This document shows positions 25,456 through 33,052 of a stretch of DNA of 43,325 nucleotides, one piece after another; positions within the stretch are counted from its first letter, which is position 1, and each line of letters opens with the position of its first letter. The position numbers and the translations under genes were made by a program. This stretch comes from Azospirillum oryzae. GTDB lineage: Bacteria; Pseudomonadota; Alphaproteobacteria; Azospirillales; Azospirillaceae. The notes below the pieces were generated by a model. The model ran no database searches and was not told the origin of the DNA. It saw only the letters and a list, made by a program, of their open reading frames with translations. The stretch lies in NCBI RefSeq assembly GCF_008364795.1, contig NZ_VTTM01000021.1:1-43325 (forward strand). The letters run 5' to 3'.

Positions 25456-27449
25456 GTTTAGACAGCCTGGATCGTCCGCTCCCCCAAACGCATGAGAGTG
25501 GGACGCGTGGGGGAGCGGACATGCACGACGCTGCCCGCACCGGTTCCCGCGCCTCGTCGTTCGCCGGCCTCCTGGTCCGGCTTCTGCTGGCGCTGGGGGC
25601 GCTGGTCGTCGTCTATCAGTTCGGCCGGAACATGCAGGCGAGCAGCGGCCTGCCCTATTGGGACGACTGGGGCTATTTCTTCGGCACCGCCCAGGGCGTG
25701 CAGCAGCCGCTGACCGTCCATTCGATCTTCGCCAAGGACAGCGACCATGTCGCGCCCTTCTTCAAGCTGCTGACCCACGGGCTGTGGCATGCCATCGGCG
25801 TCGATTTCATCGCCTTCCGGCTGGTCGGCTGGCTGGCCTTCGCCGCGATGCTCGCCGCCTACGCGCTGGTCCTGCTGCGGGACGGCTTGCGGTCGGCCTG
25901 GGATGCGGTGCCGGTGGTGGCGGCCGGGCTGTTCCTGACCGGCACGCTGAACAACGAGTATTTCTATTACCAGCACATGGGGCTGGCCCAGCCGATCTTC
26001 TTCACCTGCCTGTTCCTGTTCCTCCACACGCTGGCCCGCGGCCGGCTGGTGCTTGCCACGCTGTTCCTGCTGGCCTTCGGCTCCACCGGGGTGTTCGGCG
26101 CCAGCTATGCGCTGGGAGCGGCGGGGGTCGGGGCGGTGCTGGCCCTGCGCCGGGAGGGAAACTGGCGGGAGAGGCTGGTGGAGGGGCGCACGCTGGTGGC
26201 GGTCGGCGGCGGGCTGCTGCTGACCGTGGCGATGCTGTGGATGACCTTCAGCGGCTCCTACGCCAACCACACCGGCCAGCCGCTGGTGCTGCCCTGGCAC
26301 CGGGAATTCTGGGCCTTCCTGTTCGGTGCCTTCGCCACCGCCGCCGGCCTGCCGGTGGAGACGGTGGGAGCGCCGCCGTCCCTGGCGGTGGGGGCCGTGG
26401 CGTTCGTGCTCTGCCTGATCCCGGCGGTGCTGCTGCCCTTCGGCCGGGCGGGCGTCGAGCGGCGGCACGCCGTCTTCTGCATCGCCTCGCTGATCGCGGG
26501 GGCGGTGATCGTCACCATGACCACCGCCCTGGGCCGGGCCGGACTGTGCGGCGACGGCATCGCCGCCGCGATGCGCTGCGGCATCACCCCGCGCTATGCC
26601 TATCCGGTCCTGCTGGCCTTCCCGGCGGCGGTCGCCGGCTGGACGGTGCTGATGGCCGGGCGGGCGGGGGTCGCAACGGGGAACGGGACCGCGAGGATGG
26701 ACCGGGGAACCGCCGCCGGGCTGCTTCTGGCCGCCCTCCTCGTCCTCGGCCACAGCGTCGGCGGCTCCCTGCTGCGGCATTGGGAGGTCGCCGGCCTCAA
26801 CCGGATGATGGCGGAGCGCGACAGCGAGGCGCAGCGCTGCATCGCCAGCCACCTGCAGGCCATCCGGACGCCGGGCCAGACGGCAGACGGCTTGGACTGG
26901 CGGCAGCCGCTGGTCTGCCCGTCCAGCTCGCCGCGCAACATCGCCCCCTTCCTGCATGCCGCCTACGACCTGAAGGCCGACTTCCTGGCCCCGATCCTGA
27001 ACGACGCGGCCAATCGGCCGGAACGCCCGATCCTGCAGACCCTTCTGCGCAACGGAACGCTCGATGACGGGGCCGGCGCCCTGCGGCTGAGCATGGCGGT
27101 GCGGCCGGCCGGGACGAATGACGGGGTGAACGGCTCCCTCGACCGGATCGAGCGGATTCCCAACGGTCCGCTCGCCCTGGCGGGATGGGCCGCCGACATG
27201 ACCGTGCCGGCGCCGGCGGCCTTCGTCCTGGCGGCGGTCGGCGACCGCATCGTCGCCACCGGCTCCACCGGCAGCGCGCGGTCCGACGTCGTGAACGCCT
27301 TCCACGAGGAGCGGCTTCTCAACAGCGGCTTCATCCTGCCGCTGCCGGCCGAGGTCGCCGGCCAGCGGGTCCGGCTGTTCGTCATGGCCCATTCCGGCGC
27401 CTTGAAGGAGCTGACGCCCCCCGGCGGGGTGGTGGCGGCGGCGCCCTGA
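25452..27449 (+). CDS. Multi-pass membrane protein, candidate GT-C glycosyltransferase
   Basis: 665 residues if started at the ATGA overlap with asnB (25452), or 642 from ATG 25521, which has GGGGGAG upstream but inside a hairpin stem. About nine or ten hydrophobic helices cover residues 30-470 (for example LLVRLLLALGALVVVYQF and LFLTGTLNNEYFYYQH). After the first helix comes LPYWDDWGYFFGT, whose acidic pair in the first periplasmic loop resembles the catalytic Asp of GT-C transferases using lipid-linked sugars. A soluble, probably periplasmic C-terminal domain follows (about 480-665). It may transfer a sugar from a polyprenyl-phosphate donor such as one made by the GtrB-like enzyme encoded convergently at 27519. 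The family was not recognised with certainty. Confidence 0.72.
   Translation: MSLDSLDRPLPQTHESGTRGGADMHDAARTGSRASSFAGLLVRLLLALGALVVVYQFGRNMQASSGLPYWDDWGYFFGTAQGVQQPLTVHSIFAKDSDHVAPFFKLLTHGLWHAIGVDFIAFRLVGWLAFAAMLAAYALVLLRDGLRSAWDAVPVVAAGLFLTGTLNNEYFYYQHMGLAQPIFFTCLFLFLHTLARGRLVLATLFLLAFGSTGVFGASYALGAAGVGAVLALRREGNWRERLVEGRTLVAVGGGLLLTVAMLWMTFSGSYANHTGQPLVLPWHREFWAFLFGAFATAAGLPVETVGAPPSLAVGAVAFVLCLIPAVLLPFGRAGVERRHAVFCIASLIAGAVIVTMTTALGRAGLCGDGIAAAMRCGITPRYAYPVLLAFPAAVAGWTVLMAGRAGVATGNGTARMDRGTAAGLLLAALLVLGHSVGGSLLRHWEVAGLNRMMAERDSEAQRCIASHLQAIRTPGQTADGLDWRQPLVCPSSSPRNIAPFLHAAYDLKADFLAPILNDAANRPERPILQTLLRNGTLDDGAGALRLSMAVRPAGTNDGVNGSLDRIERIPNGPLALAGWAADMTVPAPAAFVLAAVGDRIVATGSTGSARSDVVNAFHEERLLNSGFILPLPAEVAGQRVRLFVMAHSGALKELTPPGGVVAAAP
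25474..25520 (+). promoter_or_regulatory. Hairpin that buries the ribosome site of the internal start at 25521
   Basis: Perfect 12-bp arms GTCCGCTCCCCC (25474-25485) and GGGGGAGCGGAC (25509-25520) enclose a 23-base loop. The right arm contains the GGGGGAG ribosome site and ends immediately before ATG 25521. Ribosomes finishing asnB or starting at 25452 would open it, suggesting translational coupling. Confidence 0.6.
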
Positions 27450-27465
27450 CGCGAGACGGTGACGC

Positions 27466-27505
27466 AAAAAGGCCCCGCACCGGGAAGGTTGCGGGGCCTT
27501 TTTTT
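27466..27505. terminator. Bidirectional intrinsic terminator
   Basis: A-tract 27466-27470, stem GGCCCCGCA (27471-27479), ten-base loop, complementary TGCGGGGCC (27490-27498) and seven T (27499-27505). It lies between the convergent genes ending at 27449 (plus) and 27519 (minus) and has a U-tract in both directions. Confidence 0.93.
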
Positions 27506-27518
27506 CTGATCGGAACCG

Positions 27519-28568
27519 TCAGTCGCGGATGCTGCGGTCCACCGGCGGCGGTTCGTCGAAATTCAGCATGGTCTTGATGGAATAGTGGCTCTTGCCCTGG
27601 CTCTCGAAATAGATGCGGACCAGCAGCTCGGCCAGCAGCCCCATCAGGATGCACATCACCCCGGTGACCAGCCCCATCGTCACCAGGAGCGGCAGCGGCG
27701 TCAGGATGAAGGAGATGCCGTCGACCAGCTTCAGGTAGATCGCATAGATGCCGGCCAGCACCGACAGCCCCATGAACATCAGGCCGGCGAAGCCGAAGAT
27801 GTAGATCGGCTTGGTCTCGTACTGGGTCAGGAACTTCACGACGACGAGGTCGAGCACGACCTTCAGTACCCGCTCCAGCCCGTATTTCGACTGGCCGTGG
27901 CGGCGCGGGTGGTGGCGCACCGGCATCTCGGTCAGCTTTGCCCCCTGCCAGCGGGCGTAGATCGGCACGAAGCGGTGCATCTCGCCATAGAGCCGGTAGC
28001 CTTGCAGCATCTGGCGCCGGTAGGCCTTCAGCGTGCAGCCATAGTCGTTCAGCTTCACGCCGGAGATGGTCGAGATCAGCTTGTTGGCCATCTTGCTCGG
28101 CAGCGTGCGCAGCAGGAAGCCGTCCTGCCGGTCGGCGCGCCAGCCCGACACCACGTCGTACCCCTCGTCCAGCTTGGCGAGCAGCCCGGCGATGTCCTGC
28201 GGGTCGTTCTGCAGATCGCCGTCCATCGGCACGATGACGTCGCCGCGGGCATGGTCGATGCCGGCCATCATCGCCGCGGTCTGGCCGACGTTGCGGCGGA
28301 AATTGATGACGCGGATGCGGCTGTCCGACGCCACGCGCTGCAGTTCCGCCTCCGTCCCGTCGGTGGAGCCGTCATTGACGAAGATGACCTCGAAGCTGCG
28401 CCCCAGCCCGTCGAGCGCCGGGATCAGCCGGCCGCACAGCGGGGCGATGTTGTCCTCCTCGTTATAGACCGGAATCAGGACCGAGACGGAAACCGTGCCC
28501 ATGTCCGTGGTGGCGGATCCGGGGGTAAGCAGGAGGGTCATCGAACGGGTCCGGAGGCTGCTGGTCAT
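27519..28568 (-). CDS. GtrB/DPM1-like polyprenyl-phosphate glycosyltransferase
   Basis: 349 residues at the longest start; shorter ATGs, including one before GTVSVSVLIPVYNEED, are possible because no strong ribosome site is seen. GT2 fold with VLIPVYNEEDNIAPL, FVNDGSTDGTEAEL, the DxD-type PMDGDLQNDPQD and the RRHGQSKYGLERVLK loop typical of dolichol/undecaprenyl-phosphate sugar synthases. Two C-terminal transmembrane helices lie near residues 250-275 and 290-320. It is expected to load a sugar onto undecaprenyl phosphate at the inner membrane for a periplasmic GT-C enzyme. It lies 87 bp downstream of the flippase-like gene and ends at the shared terminator. Confidence 0.88.
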   Translation of the reverse strand: MTSSLRTRSMTLLLTPGSATTDMGTVSVSVLIPVYNEEDNIAPLCGRLIPALDGLGRSFEVIFVNDGSTDGTEAELQRVASDSRIRVINFRRNVGQTAAMMAGIDHARGDVIVPMDGDLQNDPQDIAGLLAKLDEGYDVVSGWRADRQDGFLLRTLPSKMANKLISTISGVKLNDYGCTLKAYRRQMLQGYRLYGEMHRFVPIYARWQGAKLTEMPVRHHPRRHGQSKYGLERVLKVVLDLVVVKFLTQYETKPIYIFGFAGLMFMGLSVLAGIYAIYLKLVDGISFILTPLPLLVTMGLVTGVMCILMGLLAELLVRIYFESQGKSHYSIKTMLNFDEPPPVDRSIRD

Positions 28569-28655
28569 CTGTGGGTGCGATGCCGGGCCATGGTATGGCC
28601 GCTGGATCCGGCAAGCGCAACGGCTAATTGGGTTGCGAATTCAGGCGTTGAGGAT

Positions 28656-29633
28656 TCAGGCAGGGCGGCGTTCGCGCAGGACGGTCAGGTCGATGACGGC
28701 GCCCAGCAGGGCCACCATCACCTGGAAGGCGAGGATGCCGAAGCCCAGCGCCAGCGACTGGGCATGGGGCACGCCGACCAGATCGAGCAGGCCGACCAGC
28801 GACGCCTCGCGCAGGCCGATGCCGGCGACGGTGACCGGCATCAGCACGATCACCGACATCAGCCCGATCACCGCACCCCACACCGAAAATGGCTGGTCGA
28901 TGCCGACCGCCAGCCCCAGCGCCTGACTGCCGGCGACCGCCGCCACCTGCACCGCGATCCCGCCGGCGACCGACAGCAGGGCCCGCCCCGGCCGGCGCGT
29001 CTGGTCGCGCCAGGCCTCCAGGAAGCGGCGCAGCGGGCCGAGCAGCAGGGCCTCGCGCCTCGGCCCGGCACGCCAGCCGAGCAGGGCCAGCAGAAGGGCG
29101 CGGGCCGGCGCCCAGGCCAGCAGCACCGTCGCCGCGACCAGCCCGGCCAGCACCAGCCCGACCCCGACCAGCAACCCGTTGCCGAAGCGGGCCGACTGCA
29201 TCGCCAGCCCGCCGCCGGTCAGCAGCAGCAGCCCGACGATCCCCGTCACCTTGTCGAAGGCGACCGCCGAGACGATGCGTCCGCCGCCGATTTCTCCCTG
29301 GCCCTGACCCTGGCCCTGCCCCTGTCCGCGCCCTTCGTCGCGGCTGAGCCGGTAGGCCTTCACCGCCTCCCCCGCCAGCTGGCCCGGCAGCACCAGCGCA
29401 TAGAGCTGCGCCACCAGCGTGTAGGCGAGCAGCCGCCCGGCCCGCAGCTCCGGCAGCAGCACCCGCAGCTTCAGCGCGTTCAGCACATGCATCAGGAAGA
29501 ACAGCAGGCCGGCGATCCCCATCAGCCCCGGCGACGCCACCGCCAGCACCCGCCCGACCTCCGCCACATCGACCCGCCACAGCAGCAGGGCGACCAGCAG
29601 CGCACTGACCAGGGCTTTCAGGCCGGGACGCAT
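28656..29633 (-). CDS. Lysylphosphatidylglycerol-synthase-type (UPF0104) membrane protein
   Basis: 325 residues with about eight hydrophobic helices: LVSALLVALLLWRVD at the N-terminus, the family signature LVLPGQLAGEAVKAYRLSRD near residue 80, then several helices to LGFGILAFQVMVALLGAV. The family includes the membrane half of MprF and many proteins in glycan loci thought to move or present lipid-linked intermediates. A Gly-Gln tract (GQGQGQGQGQG, residues about 101-112) interrupts a cytoplasmic loop and is encoded by a hexanucleotide repeat. It probably acts with the GtrB-like enzyme encoded next downstream. Transport direction and lipid are unknown. Confidence 0.82.
   Translation of the reverse strand: MRPGLKALVSALLVALLLWRVDVAEVGRVLAVASPGLMGIAGLLFFLMHVLNALKLRVLLPELRAGRLLAYTLVAQLYALVLPGQLAGEAVKAYRLSRDEGRGQGQGQGQGQGEIGGGRIVSAVAFDKVTGIVGLLLLTGGGLAMQSARFGNGLLVGVGLVLAGLVAATVLLAWAPARALLLALLGWRAGPRREALLLGPLRRFLEAWRDQTRRPGRALLSVAGGIAVQVAAVAGSQALGLAVGIDQPFSVWGAVIGLMSVIVLMPVTVAGIGLREASLVGLLDLVGVPHAQSLALGFGILAFQVMVALLGAVIDLTVLRERRPA
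29296..29325 (-). repeat. Five CCCTGN hexanucleotide repeats (coding Gly-Gln)
   Basis: Plus-strand units CCCTGG, CCCTGA, CCCTGG, CCCTGC and CCCTGT in a row encode the Gly-Gln tract on the minus strand. Slippage would change length in frame. Confidence 0.85.
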
Positions 29634-29647
29634 TTAAAGATGCCTTT

Positions 29648-29661
29648 TCATGAAGTCATGA
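29648..29661. repeat. Paired TCATGA boxes upstream of the flippase gene
   Basis: TCATGA occurs at 29648-29653 and 29656-29661, an 8-base step, about 15 bases before the start of the minus-strand gene at 29633. The same boxes and spacing recur between 37278 and 41190. Confidence 0.6.
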
Positions 29662-29681
29662 AGTGATGTGAGGGGTTTATG

Positions 29682-29764
29682 CCCTCTCCCGGGGCTCTCG
29701 GCGGATCTTCGATCCGCCTGACGCCGTCAGCACAAACGAAGTTTGTGCGAGAGGCGGGAGAGGG
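29682..29764. repeat. 83-bp cloverleaf palindromic element
   Basis: Outer arms CCCTCTCCCG (29682-29691) and CGGGAGAGGG (29755-29764) continue with CTCTCG (29695-29700) pairing with CGAGAG (29748-29753). Inside are two perfect hairpins with three-base loops: GCGGATC-TTC-GATCCGC (29701-29717) and GCACAAAC-GAA-GTTTGTGC (29730-29748). It looks like a dispersed REP/MITE-like element. Confidence 0.85.
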
Positions 29765-29771
29765 AGTGCAC

Positions 29772-30542
29772 TCACGATCCCGGCCGGCGGGCCAACACGT
29801 AGATGTAGTCGCCGTGCGACCAGGAATTCAGGCGGAAGATGTGATAGAGCGCCTCGGCAAGGAAGCGGCGGCCGGGGCCGTAGTCGCCTTCCGTGCCCTG
29901 GCCGCTGGCGGCTCCCAGGACGTTGCGGTAGAGCGGCGAGAAGAAGGGGAAGCCCCATTCCACCACCCGCTCGATCTCCAGCCCGACCGACTTGATCTTG
30001 GCCTGCAGTTCGCCGCGGGCATAGTTGCGGTGATGGCCGACCGTACGCTCGAAGTCGCGCATCCGCCCCTGCAGGGTGGAGACCAGCAGGTAGCGGCCGG
30101 TCATGGCGGCGAGGTTGCGCAGCGCCGCGACATCGTCCTCGATATGCTCGACCACGTCGGTGCAGACCACCAGGTCGAAGCGGCGGTCGAGATGGCCGGC
30201 GGCGACGTCGAGCAGGCCGAACTCGGCATTGGGCGCCCGGCGGCGGGCGACGTCGATGGCCTTGGCGGCGAAGTCGAGACCGGTGTAGCTGGCCTGCGGC
30301 TTCAGCGGCATCAGCGTGGCGAGCAGCGAGCCCTGGCCGCAACCGACGTCAGCCAAGCTGTCGTAGTTCAGCGGGCGCACCATCTCGGTGACGATGCGGC
30401 GCAGATGCCGGCCGGTCGGGCCGTATTTGCGCATGTCGTTCCAGCGCCGCTCCCAGCTGTCGTCGTAATCGACGCCACCCGGGTGATCGGCCGCCGCTGC
30501 GGGAAGGGGAGTGTTGGCGGACTTGAATGCGTCGTCGCTCAT
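29772..30542 (-). CDS. Class I SAM-dependent methyltransferase
   Basis: 256 residues. Motif I is LADVGCGQGSLLATL near residue 64, followed by SYTGLDFAAKAIDVA near 85, LLDVAAGHLDRRFDLVV near 110 and the post-II motif CTDVVEHIEDD near 125. The C-terminal portion (GFPFFSPLYRNVLG) is family-specific. It resembles Methyltransf_23-type enzymes common in O-antigen loci. It starts in an ATGA overlap with the methyltransferase gene upstream, so the two are coupled; they may methylate successive positions or different sugars. Its stop lies 7 bp from the cloverleaf element. Confidence 0.82.
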   Translation of the reverse strand: MSDDAFKSANTPLPAAAADHPGGVDYDDSWERRWNDMRKYGPTGRHLRRIVTEMVRPLNYDSLADVGCGQGSLLATLMPLKPQASYTGLDFAAKAIDVARRRAPNAEFGLLDVAAGHLDRRFDLVVCTDVVEHIEDDVAALRNLAAMTGRYLLVSTLQGRMRDFERTVGHHRNYARGELQAKIKSVGLEIERVVEWGFPFFSPLYRNVLGAASGQGTEGDYGPGRRFLAEALYHIFRLNSWSHGDYIYVLARRPGS

Positions 30543-31408
30543 GCGGGCCTCCGGCGCAGGATGAATTCGTTGCAGCCCGTCGGCACGCGCGGCGGACGGA
30601 CCTCCAGCATGTCGAAGCCGAGCGCGTCCATCCGCGCCCGCACCTCGTCGGCACTGGCATATTCATAGGGGTAGCCGCCGAGCCAGTCGGTCACGTCCAC
30701 CCAGAACTCCATGCCGCGCTCCTTGCGCAGCGGGTTGGAGCCGGTGATCGCCCAGGTCGCCAGGAACATCAGCGAGCCCAGCGTCCAGTCCCAGAATTTC
30801 CGAAGGAATCCCGGCGACAGGTTGTAGACGATCTTGATCAGGGTCCAGATCGGCGAGGTCCAGTGGCGGTTGTAGAGCGCCAGCACGAAGGTGCCGCCCG
30901 GCGCCACCAGCGGCGCCACCGTTTCGATCGCCGGCCACATGGAGCCGGTGTGGTGCAGCGAGCCCCAGGCATAGACCACGTCGAAGCGGCCGAGCGAACC
31001 GACGAAGCCGCTGTCGAGCGCCGAACCGCGGCGGAAGTCGATGCGGTCGGCCAGTTCGGGCGCGAAGCGGCCCAGGTTGCGGCGCGCCACCTCGACCCCG
31101 GTGGGGTTGACGTCGAAGCCCAGCGCGCGGCCGACGCCCAGCTTGCCGGCGGCGATGGTGAACAGGCCGGAGCCGGACCCGACGTCGCAGAAGCTGGCGT
31201 CCTTCAGCCGGTCGGTGCCGACCAGCCCCTTCAGGCTGTCGATGGCCGCCACCAGCCGCGGCTCGTCCAGCACGGTGCGCGAGTAATGGTCCCAGTTCTC
31301 GCCGAAATCGAAGGCCAGGGCGGGAGTGCCGGCCGGGGTTCCGCCCCCGCCTTCCGCCGTCTTCACCGGTTCCGCCACGCTGTCCGATCCCTTGCTGTCC
31401 AAGCCCAC
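30539..31408 (-). CDS. Class I SAM-dependent methyltransferase
   Basis: 289 residues. A linker of about 30 residues is followed by FGENWDHYSRTVLDEPRL, motif I FCDVGSGSGLFTIAAGK near residue 75, LGFDVNPTGVEVARRN near 95 and VVYAWGSLHHTGSMW near 145. The segment after the Rossmann core includes a hydrophobic patch (LGSLMFLATWAITG) and GYPYEYASADEV near 245, which is frequent in methyltransferases of polysaccharide loci. Overlaps the next gene by 4 bp. The substrate is unknown; a glycan hydroxyl is likely from context. Confidence 0.82.
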   Translation of the reverse strand: MGLDSKGSDSVAEPVKTAEGGGGTPAGTPALAFDFGENWDHYSRTVLDEPRLVAAIDSLKGLVGTDRLKDASFCDVGSGSGLFTIAAGKLGVGRALGFDVNPTGVEVARRNLGRFAPELADRIDFRRGSALDSGFVGSLGRFDVVYAWGSLHHTGSMWPAIETVAPLVAPGGTFVLALYNRHWTSPIWTLIKIVYNLSPGFLRKFWDWTLGSLMFLATWAITGSNPLRKERGMEFWVDVTDWLGGYPYEYASADEVRARMDALGFDMLEVRPPRVPTGCNEFILRRRPA

Positions 31409-31696
31409 TCTGCCGCGCCGCCATACGCTCCCGAAAGCCGCCGGATGTCAACAGCACGTCAAGCGGGGGCGTCGCGGCGTGTATCCTTGGAAGGGCGGAG
31501 ACCGGCGGACAAGATGAACACGGATGTCACGGATTAGGACACGGATTCCACGGATGTGGCGTTGCGGGGCTGTCGCTCCGGGGGAAGCCAGGGGCGTCGC
31601 CAAGATCAGAAAAATCCGTGAAATCCGTGCCTCAATCCGCGAAATCCGTGGAGATCTTGTGAGCCCCCCTGCACTTCGCGCAGGAGCCCGAACGCC
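31409..31696. other. Intergenic region holding a 37-bp-arm inverted repeat element
   Basis: The 288 bp between two minus-strand genes show no coding potential I would support. Most is a palindromic element (31519-31650), described separately. A promoter for the methyltransferase pair is expected near 31410-31500 but was not identified. Confidence 0.5.
31519..31650. repeat. ATCCGTG-type palindromic intergenic element
   Basis: Left arm 31519-31555 and right arm 31614-31650 are inverted copies agreeing at 31 of 37 positions, with a 58-base loop. Each arm contains four copies of a CACGGAT/ATCCGTG-like heptad. The design suggests a non-autonomous mobile or structured RNA element. Confidence 0.8.
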
Positions 31697-32881
31697 TCAC
31701 TCCGCCTGCGTCGATGGAACCCGTCCCGACGCCGCGCGGCCGGCGAGGGACAGGTCGCGGTAGGCGGCGGCGACGGCGCGCCAGGAGAAATGCTCGACCA
31801 CCCGGCGCCGGCCGCCCTCGCCCAGCCGGCGGCGCAGGGCCGGGTCTTCGGCCAGACGGGCGATGGCGGCGGCAAGCGCCGGGGTGTCGTCGGCGTCCAG
31901 CATCAGGCCGGTCTCCTCCTCCACCACCAGATCGCGGTTGCCGGCGATGCGGGTCGCCACCACCGGCAGGCCGGCGGCCATCGCCTCCAGAACCACGTTG
32001 GGCATGCCCTCGTCGCGCGAGGGGAAGACGAAGGCGTCGGCGGCGCGGTAGGCGGCGGGCAACTCGTCCCGGCCGAGCCAGCCGCGGAACGTCACCTGCC
32101 CCGACAGGCCGAGCCGGGCAGCCTGTTCCTCCAGCTCCGGCCGGACAGGGCCGTCGCCGACGATGGTCAGGTCGATGGCGCTCCGCGTTTCGAGCGGCAG
32201 GGAGGCGAGCGCCTCGAACAGCACGTCCAGCCCCTTCTGCCGCACCACCCGGCCGACGAACAGCAGGGAGAGCCGGTCACCGGCATCCGCCGCATCGGCG
32301 GGCGAGAAGCGGGCGGCATCGACGCCGTTGGGGATGATGGCGATCGGCTGGTCGGGGGCGAAGCGGCGGGCGAGATCGGCCAGCCCCTCGCTGTTGGCGA
32401 CGACGGCCGAGGAGCGGCGCCACAGCCAGCCGATCACCGGCCCGGCCAGCCGGTGGTAGAGCGAGATGCCGTCATACTGGAAGCCCGGCACGTCGCCGCC
32501 GCGCAGGCTGACCGCATAGGGCACGCCGGACAGCGCCTTCACCATCCAGGCGGCGGGACCGCAGGGCAGGCCGAAATAGGCGATGGTGGCGTCCGGGCGC
32601 CAGCGGGCGGCGATCCAGGGCGCCATCACCAGCGAACTGGCGAGGAAGGCCAGCATCTCCACCACCGAGCTGCGGTCGCGGCGGCGGCGCAGGGTGGGGA
32701 TGCGGCGGATCTCCACCCCATCCGCCCGGCGCTCCACCCGCGGCAGGTCGCCGAAGGCCGAGGTCAGCACCAGCACCTCCTCGCCCAATGCCGCCAGTTC
32801 GCGCGCGGTGTTGTCGGTGGCGTTGGCCGCCCCGCCGCCCAGCGGCGGAAATTCGTAATTGATCAGCAGAAACCGCGCCAT
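31697..32881 (-). CDS. GT4-family glycosyltransferase
   Basis: 394 residues from ATG 32881 (MARFLLINYEFPPLGGGAAN, the standard N-terminus of this group); the frame to 32980 adds a basic stretch with no support. N-terminal GT-B acceptor domain with LGGGAANATDNTARELAALG; C-terminal donor domain with LLFVGRVVRQKGLDVLFEAL near residue 215, VGDGPVRPELE near 245 and the retaining-transferase E-x7-E region PSRDEGMPNVVLEAMAAG near 305. It probably adds a mannose-, glucose- or similar residue to a lipid-linked glycan. Divergent from the TPR-GT9 gene at 33053. Confidence 0.88.
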   Translation of the reverse strand: MARFLLINYEFPPLGGGAANATDNTARELAALGEEVLVLTSAFGDLPRVERRADGVEIRRIPTLRRRRDRSSVVEMLAFLASSLVMAPWIAARWRPDATIAYFGLPCGPAAWMVKALSGVPYAVSLRGGDVPGFQYDGISLYHRLAGPVIGWLWRRSSAVVANSEGLADLARRFAPDQPIAIIPNGVDAARFSPADAADAGDRLSLLFVGRVVRQKGLDVLFEALASLPLETRSAIDLTIVGDGPVRPELEEQAARLGLSGQVTFRGWLGRDELPAAYRAADAFVFPSRDEGMPNVVLEAMAAGLPVVATRIAGNRDLVVEEETGLMLDADDTPALAAAIARLAEDPALRRRLGEGGRRRVVEHFSWRAVAAAYRDLSLAGRAASGRVPSTQAE

Positions 32882-33052
32882 GCCGCCCGCCACGCTCCCC
32901 GTTCGACGAGCGCCATTGATGCGGGGGGACGGGCGGCGATGCAAGCGGACAACCGCCCCGTCCTTTGCAGCACCGGTCATCTCTGCTACTGATCGCGCCG
33001 GTTCCCGATGCTGTTCGAAACCAGTTCCTCAACCGGGGCGATGCGGTCCTTC

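Noticed and set aside
25458..27467. 669-residue minus-strand frame over the membrane protein
   Set aside because: His/Gln/Arg-rich antisense frame; the plus strand shows membrane helices and a proper operon link.
27585..29666. 693-residue plus-strand frame
   Set aside because: Runs antisense across two real genes (GtrB-like and UPF0104-like) and the space between them.
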